Source: Plantago ovata
Taxonomy: Eukaryota > Streptophyta > Magnoliopsida > Lamiales > Plantaginaceae
DNA length: 64,000 nucleotides
Direction of reading: 5' to 3'
Assembly (NCBI GenBank): GCA_028274465.1
Contig: CM051457.1
Span: 70,034,496-70,098,495 of the forward strand
Shown here: positions 57,965 to 64,000 of the stretch, in pieces
Position numbering within the stretch: the stretch's first letter is position 1
Layout: each line of letters starts with the position of its first letter
The notes under the pieces: generated by a model
The model's database searches: none
Told to the model about the DNA's origin: nothing
Seen by the model: only the letters and a program-made list of their open reading frames with translations
Made by a program: the position numbers and the translations under genes

Positions 57965-58265
57965 CCATGCGTCGCTAAACTGCGTCCCATGCGTCGCTAA
58001 TCCATTTAGCGACGCTTTAGCGAGGCAGCAAATGCGTCGCTAAACCCTTGGTCGCTAAATGGCGAGGCGACCCATGGGGTCAAGCGTTGCTAATTTAGCG
58101 ACCATTCTATGGGTCGCTAAATTAGCGACCCATTTTTGGGTCGCTAACTTAGCGACCCATAGACCCATGCGTCGCTAAATTGGTCAACAGATTTAGCGAC
58201 GCATGAGGCTATGCGTCGCAAATTCTGTTAACTTTTTAGCGACGCATGGGTCTATGCGTCGCTAA
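57965..58265. repeat. Subterminal repeat array of the CACTA element
   Basis: About 18 copies of a GCGTCGCTAA-type 10-mer in both orientations within 300 bp, in two flavours (GCGTCGCTAA and GGGTCGCTAA). Many are paired head to head, separated by a few bases. Such arrays are the binding sites of the TNPA-type protein in CACTA elements. Confidence 0.9.
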
Positions 58266-58518
58266 ATTGGCAGAATTTTTTTTTTTTTTCCTTTTTACCC
58301 ATTGATTTCATTTTCCAATTGTACCTGCTTTAGAAGATATTAATTCACAAAACACAAAATAATATATAAAAGTCCGAATCATTTCGAATAGCATAAAAGC
58401 ATCATGAAATATTATCCGTACACATAGTTGGCAAAGTACTAAAAAATTCTAACAGAAAATGTTATCCGATCCGTACTATTAGTAGGGAAATGTATCAACA
58501 AAAGTAGTAAATATATGA

Positions 58519-59870
58519 TCAAGAAGGAGGAGGCTGTGGATGCATCGCGTTGAACTTCTGGAAGAGAAGTGCCATCTGTGCCTCATGTGCCTCCATTTGT
58601 GCTTTCTGTGCCTCCATTTGTGCCTTCTGTGCCTCCACCTCTGCCTTCAGCATCGCATTCTGCTCCTCCAGATCCGCTTGTTTCTTAGCCATCTCCTCCC
58701 TAAGCAACCTCTGCGACTCCTGGAGTGAGTCGTACTCATGAAGAGACTGGCGTGATCCACGGGAGCTGCTAGTAGGAGGAGGAGGAGCAACAATAGGCCC
58801 CATACTAGCTCCCCAACCCATAGACATCCCCCCTCGAGTCTGGAGGGTTGATCTCAAGAAAGATGGCATTGAGCTCCTCAGTGGTGAGGTCTTGGTCCTT
58901 TATCCTATTCTGGTACGCAACCTGAAATGGTAAAATAGATCGAGGTGGCATTAGCTAGTGACATGGGTAGCTATATATATATTCAAAATGACATATAACA
59001 CACAAATAAATTTATTTACAGCAATACGCCCAGCCCTGTCAGATGTCCACTTATTGGCACCCCACTTAGCTTTCTCAAAGTAATACCAGTATGTGTGGAC
59101 CTCCTCAGTATCCAAATCCATCTGTAAAGAACATATATCAATTTTCAACCAGTATTGTCTTATGAATAACTACAAAAAGTGTTACACAAGACTGGATATA
59201 CTAACCGAATCAGCATAAGATGTGGCAATGGATCGAGATCCAAATTGATGGATGGACACACCCTTTCCATCAGCAGGCGCAGAACGTCGGTTCTTGTTGT
59301 TCTTCAGTGCTAGAGCTCTCACCTTTTCTTGCTTCCAGTACCTGCACCAATCCAAGTACTGTGACGTCTCCATCCATTTAAGCTTCCCCCTTTTCTTCCA
59401 TTTGTTGATCTTGTTCTTGTAAGTATTACTTCCCAATTTGTTGAAGCTGTACCATAAAGGTGGTAGCAGCTTGACGGGGAAGTAGTATGATTTCTGCAAC
59501 ATTTAAACAACATACACATGCCATGGTGAATTCATCAACATATCACCCAAGTCCATGAACAACAAAATACAAACAAAGCAAATTCATTGGTGACTAACAT
59601 ATCACCCAAGTTCATAATCAACACAATGCAAACATAGTACGTACATTCATCCGGTGACTAACATATCACCCAAGTCAATGAACAACACATTACAACTACA
59701 ACACATGTGACTAATATATCACCCAAGTTCCTGTGCAAACTACAATCCAAACATAACACCTTCATAGGTGTGTACAAAAACATATGAACTTACCTGCAGC
59801 TCCTCAAAGTAGTACATCCTCAAGTCGTCTGGGAGGTGGCTCCACTTATCACCACCCTCTTTGTAACGGT
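58519..59870 (-). pseudogene. CACTA TNPA-like gene (Plant transposase Ptta/En/Spm type), C-terminal exons
   Basis: Four exon-like blocks on the minus strand. About 59870-59795: DKWSHLPDDLRMYYFEEL, ending at CTGCAG/GTAAG. About 59495-59205: KSYYFPVKLLPPLWYSFNKL, WKKRGKLKWMETSQYLDWCR, ALKNNKNRRSAPADGK. About 59123-59022: DLDTEEVHTYWYYFEKAKWG and KWTSDRAGRIA. About 58920-58519: DQDLTTEELNAI, a proline/serine stretch and a coiled coil with repeated EAQKAQM, ending HPQPPPS. The middle blocks resemble the Transposase_24 domain (NKANR-HTGGSK-type motif here as NKNRRSAPADGKGVSIHQFG). This protein binds the subterminal repeats in the family. The 5' exons are lost at the junction, so the gene is truncated. 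Confidence 0.75.
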
Positions 59871-59917
59871 ATCGATTTTTAAAACAAACTATTTTCTTGA
59901 AAAGAGAAAATCAATAG

Positions 59918-59965
59918 TCACAGAACCTTATCTGGGAGGTGGCTCCACTTATCGCCATCCTCGCT
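59918..59965. other. Scrambled junction between the CACTA and F elements
   Basis: TCTGGGAGGTGGCTCCACTT at about 59930 repeats CACTA exon sequence at about 59829. CACAGAACCTT at about 59917 repeats F sequence at about 60001. So each side has a short copy of the other at the join, the signature of break repair with templated filler DNA. Beyond 59966 the F chromodomain sequence resumes. Confidence 0.8.
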
Positions 59966-61440
59966 TTCCCAGGTTGCCTCCTCATGCTGATGGTTTCGCC
60001 ACAGAACCTTTACTTGCTTGATTTGCCTATTACAGAGTTGTTGCACCTTTTGGTCTAGAATACGAACCGGTTGCTCCACATAAGACAAATCCTCCTCAAT
60101 AGTCACCTCCTCGGGTTGAATCACGTGCGACGGGTCAGGATAGTACTTCTTCGGTTGCGATACATGGAAGACATTGTGAATCCCAGTAATAGTAGTGGGT
60201 AGTTGCAACCGATAAGCCACAATGCCAACTCTCTCAATGATCTCGTATGGTCCCACATACCGAGGATTCAGTTTAGCTCTATGACCCATACGAACAATTC
60301 CTTTTCTCGGAGATAGCTTGAGAAAGACAAAATCACCAACTTCGAACTCCAAATCTCGCCTACTGTTATCGGCGTAACTCTTTTGTCGACTTTGAGCAGT
60401 TCTCAATCGGTCTCGGATAAGCCTAACCTTTTCCAAGGTTTCTTGTATCATCTCATTGAGAGTTCTCTCTCCAGCTACCGGTGTAGAAATTCGGTCCTCC
60501 AAATCCCAGTACAGCGGTGATCTACACTTCCGACCATACAGTGCCTCAAACGGTGCCATACCTATCGATGCTTGATAACTATTATTATAAGCAACTCAAC
60601 CAATGGCAAATGTTGTGCCCAACTTCCTTGGTGATCCAGCACACACAATCTCAGTAGATCCTCTAGAGTTTGAATGGTCCTTTCGGATTGACCATCCGTC
60701 TGCGGATGTTCTGCGGTGCTAAAATTCAACTTAGTACCCAATCCTTCGTGTACTTGCTTCCAAAACCTCGAAACAAACTTCGGATCTCTATCAGACACAA
60801 TACTCACCGGAGTGCCATGTGGCTTAATTATCTCATCGCGATAAACCTCGGCTAACTTCTCAGATGTGTAGGTGGTTTTCACAGGCAGAAAGTGTGCCGA
60901 TTTTGTCAACCTATCAACAATAACCCAAACACTATCAAAACCACCCCTAACTACTGGTAGACCAGTTACAAAATCCATAGTGAACATCTCCCATTTCCAT
61001 TGTGGAATCCCGAGTGGTTGTAGTAAACCTCCCGGTTTCTGGTGCTCAGCCTTCACTTGCTGGCAGACCAAACAACTTTGCACAAACTGTGCAATATCTC
61101 GCTTCATATGGGTCCACCAGTAAGCCTTCCTCAAATCTTTGTACATTTTGTTTCCTCCAGGATGCATCGAGTACTTAGATTTATGAGCTTCTTCCAAAAT
61201 TAGACGCCTAAGCTCTTCATCAGAAGGCACACACAATCTACCTTGAAACCTTAGGGCTCCATTCTCATCAACAGAGAATTTCGCATTGCGAGGTTCAGTG
61301 ATATGTGCTTTGATATCTTGTAGCTCCTCATCATGCGCTTGAGCCTCAAGAATTTTACCTGCCAACTCATACCTCAAAGTGATATTGGCGAACATACAAG
61401 ACAATTTGGATACTTCGAGATTTGACACGTGTACCCTACG
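59966..61440 (-). pseudogene. pol: F integrase and chromodomain
   Basis: Minus strand. Integrase zinc-binding end ([20 protein letters not shown] and [13 protein letters not shown], about 61080-61190), catalytic core with [33 protein letters not shown] and [20 protein letters not shown], then the GPY/F module (RYVGPYEIIERVGIVAYRLQ) and a chromodomain (DLSYVEQPVRILDQ ... VKVLWRNHQHEEATWESED, about 59970-60090). Chromodomains of this type direct insertion to heterochromatin in the family. Fossil. Confidence 0.9.
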
Positions 61441-63158
61441 ACTTAAGGCATCAGCAACCACATTGGCCTTACCAGGGTGATATCGAATGGTACAAGTGTA
61501 ATCGCCCAGAAATTCCATCCATCGTCGTTGTCTCATGTTCAACTCCTTTTGAGTGAACACATACTTCAAGCTCTTATGATCAGTGAGGATGGTGAACTCA
61601 GGACCATATGGATAGTGTCTCCACTTTCCCAAGGCAAAGACTATAGCAGCTAGCTCAAGATCATGGGTTGGGTAATTTTTTTCATATGGTTTCAACTTTC
61701 TCGAAGCATATGCAATCACCTTTTCCCGTTGCATCAGAACACAACCCAAACCTTCCTTTGAAGCATCAGTGTAGACCACAAAGTCGTTGGTCCCCTCGGG
61801 AAGAGCTAGTATAGGGGCAGTGGTCAATCTCTTCTTCAGCTCTTCGAAGCTTTCCTCACACTTGTCACTCCATACGAATTTAGGATTTTTCCCTGTTAAA
61901 GAGGACAAGGGTCCAGCTATCTTCGAGTAATCCTTCACAAAACGGCGATAGTAACTAGCCAAACCGAGAAAACTCCTCACTTCAGTGACAGATTCGGGTC
62001 TGTTCCAGTTAACTATCGACTCAATTTTCGATGGGTCGACCTCCAAACCTTCTCCAGAGATAATGTGCCCTAGAAAGGCTACTTTATCTAGCCAAAATTC
62101 ACACTTGCTGAATTTGGCATACAACTTGTTGTTCTGAAGAGTTTCCAAGACAATTCGGAGATGCTTCTCTTGATCCTCTTCGGATTTCGAGTAAACGAGA
62201 ATGTCATCGATGAAAACCACAACAAACTGATCCAAATACGGCTGAAAAACTCGGTGCATCAAATCCATGAACACAGCTGGGGCATTCGTAAGGCCAAACG
62301 GCATCACCACAAACTCATAATGACCATACCTCGAGTTCAGAGCAATCTAAGGTATGTCTTCTTCCCTTACCCTAACTTGATAATAGCCTTGTCGCAAATC
62401 AAGCTTCGAGTAAACTTTCGAACCCTCAAACTGATCGAAGAGTTCCTCAATACGGGGTAGGGGGTACTTGTTCTTGACAGTGACTTGGTTCAGGCCTCGA
62501 TAGTCGATGCACATCCTCATACTACCATCCTTCTTCTTTACGAACAACACCGGTGATCCCCAAGGCGAAGAACTAGGTCTCAAAAAACCGTTATTCATTG
62601 CAGTTGAGTTTTAAGCTCCTTAAGCTCTGCAGGTGCCATCCTATAAGGTGACTTTGAAATGGGTGCAGTGCCAGGTACCAGATCAATACTAAACTCCACT
62701 TCTCGTTCAGGGGCTACGGAATCCAGCTTCTCAGGAAAAACACCCTTGAACTTCGTAAACACCCTAACTTCCTCGATTTTTGGCTGATCTTTGGGTTTAT
62801 TGATCAGATACGCCAAAAAGCAGGTAGCACCCTTCACGTACAGCCTTCTAGCTTCCATAGCAGACAACAGAAACTTCTCATCCTTTCTCTTATCTCCTTT
62901 CCACACGACTTTCTCCTCTCCAGGTTTTCCCAAGGATATAGCCTTGGTTCGACAATCCAATTTTGCGTAGTGCTCGGACAGCCAATCCATACCCAGAATA
63001 ACATCGTAGGTTGATAGAGGTAGAAAGATAAGGTCAGCAGGGAAAGTTCTTCCTAGGATGGAAATTTCACAACGCTCGATGAACTTCTTAATTATTAAAC
63101 TAGCCCCCAAAGGCGTACATACTTCTAAAGTGTGGGGTAAAACTTTGTACGGTAACAC
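61441..63158 (-). pseudogene. pol: F protease, reverse transcriptase and RNase H
   Basis: Minus strand. Protease: TFPADLIFLPLSTYDVILGM and DWLSEHYAKLDC (about 62940-63040). [62 protein letters not shown] and the catalytic [10 protein letters not shown] (about 62195-62225). RNase [37 protein letters not shown] and [16 protein letters not shown]. It has the complete Ty3 motif set and is a fossil with a few breaks. Confidence 0.92.
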
Positions 63159-64000
63159 GAGTGACTCAGCAAATACTTCAGCAATAAATGAATGCGTAGC
63201 ACCAGGATCAAATAAAGCTTTAGAAGAAGTTTAAGCGATCAGTAGCGTACCTTGAACCACATTCGCGGCGTCAGGAACTTCATGACCACCTATGCTGAAC
63301 ACTCGGGGCTTAGCCATAGTACCCTTTCCGTCATCTCTCGGAGCATAGCCTCCTGGTCTTCCTCCTTTGACAATGGCATGACAGTTCGGACAGTGGCTGA
63401 TCTTGTGATCCTTGCTCCCACAAGCCAAACACAATCCTTGTCTCTTCCAGCAGTTGTTCTCATCGTGGTTGACTCCTCCACAGTAGTTGCAGTTCTTCCT
63501 TGCCTGGGATGACTGCCCAGACCCTCCAGTGGTGTTGCGGGAACGGTTGTCCTGCTGATTACGGGGATACTTCACCGATGGTGCTTGATATCCAGATTGA
63601 TACCCACCTCGACTCTCCCTCTTGTATCAAGATTGGCTTCCTCCTCCATGGCTCCCAGAAGAACTAGAGTAGCTCCTCTTGCTAGAGTATGGCTTATCAG
63701 CCATCTTGATCTCCTTGAGACCACTTTCTACCTCGGAGGCGAGTTCGACAGCCTTGAGGTAGGTAGGGATGTTGGTCCCAAACAAACTGCACCGGATCTC
63801 AGAGTTCAGGCCCTTCACAAAGTGACGAACCTTCTCTCGTTCATCGTCCTGGAAATGCGGCACATACTTCTGTAGTCGGGTGAATTCTGAGTCGTAGTCG
63901 GCAACATCCATGTTCCCTTGAACCAAAGCCTGGAATACATCTCTCCTGTTCTCGCGAACCTGGCGAGGCACGTACTTGTCCATGAAATCCTTGGTGAAGT
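63159..64000 (-). pseudogene. gag: F gag
   Basis: Minus strand, cut by the window end. Retrotrans_gag core (DKYVPRQVRENRRDVFQALV, YDSEFTRLQKYVPHFQDDER, FVKGLNSEIRCSLFGTNIPT), a serine/glycine-rich linker, then two zinc knuckles: CNYCGGVNHDENNC and CLACGSKDHKISHC (about 63395-63490), both C-x2-C-x4-H-x4-C. The two knuckles are typical of Tekay-type Gag. Fossil. Confidence 0.88.

Larger units (their letters stand above)
57933..59920 (-). mobile_element. CACTA (En/Spm) DNA transposon, one end
   Basis: The terminal sequence CACTACAAAAAAAACGC at 57933 is followed by a dense subterminal repeat array (57965-58265) and, on the minus strand, exons of a Ptta/En/Spm-type protein reading toward this end. 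The flanking trinucleotide is GTA (57930-57932); the other terminus is missing because the element ends at a scrambled junction with the F element near 59920. No TNPD-type transposase is in the window, so this is a partial copy. Confidence 0.88.
59930..64000 (-). mobile_element. Element F: Tekay/Del-type chromovirus (Ty3/gypsy), truncated at both sides
   Basis: Minus-strand Ty3 element running off the window at 64000. Order on the minus strand: gag with two CCHC knuckles, protease, RT, RNase H, integrase with GPY/F module, chromodomain. The chromodomain end meets the CACTA junction, so the 3' LTR is missing here. The motifs [10 protein letters not shown] and ILGMDWLSEHYAKLDC, together with the chromodomain after the GPY/F module, indicate a Tekay/Del-like chromovirus. 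Fossil with a handful of breaks. Confidence 0.9.

Noticed and set aside
58519-58869. Independent host gene with a coiled coil
   Set aside because: It lies in line with the other Ptta/En/Spm-type exons and next to the CACTA end, so it is the last exon of the transposon gene.

Overview
The window is plant nuclear DNA, most likely from a eudicot, and consists almost entirely of transposable elements. I see no host gene, no rRNA or tRNA gene and no CRISPR array. The plant call rests on element types: Ty1/copia elements of Tork/Angela and SIRE/Maximus type, Athila-like Ty3 LTRs with a tRNA-Asp-type primer site, a Tekay/Del-type chromovirus and a CACTA DNA transposon with a Ptta/En/Spm-type ORF. 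The species cannot be read from the sequence.

Layout. 1-1643 is an inverted gag piece of a large copia family (called S), then a short piece of a Ty3 second ORF (1644-1952). 1953-40563 is a complete-length S element (about 15.7 kb without its insertions) with 1.6 kb LTRs, gag, pol and an unusually long region in the envelope position. Two elements are nested in it. C1 (14203-20783, minus strand, Tork-like copia) has a perfect TCTTT target duplication. A (22474-38796, minus strand, Athila-like gag-only element) has a perfect GTAAA duplication. A is itself split by its relative B (25309-33467, plus strand). D (40564-47812, minus) is a third relative and abuts a fourth, E (47813-48930 and 57015-57932, minus). 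E is split by copia C2 (48931-57014, minus, perfect GGGCG duplication), which carries a solo LTR (51654-53137). E is also cut by a CACTA end (57933 to about 59920). At 59930-64000 a Tekay-type chromovirus (F) runs off the window.

Order of events from nesting: S before C1 and A; A before B; E before D, C2 and the CACTA; C2 before the solo LTR. B's two LTRs differ at about 33 of 1271 positions by my eye count, so it is the most clearly recent event.

A, B, D and E form one family of about 8.2 kb elements with gag, protease and a second ORF but no reverse transcriptase or integrase (TR-GAG-like). They share features I could not explain by known parts: GC-rich palindromes whose two arms change together, placed both before the LTR TATA box and again ahead of the second ORF; an intron-like segment of 537-545 nt with conserved ends just before that ORF; and a pair of AACCTATTC hairpins. 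Element S also has a promoter-like segment ahead of its downstream ORF. The C LTRs carry six consecutive near-perfect hairpins with unrelated arms but similar TTCCAAA-type loops. These non-coding structures are the best candidates for something undescribed.
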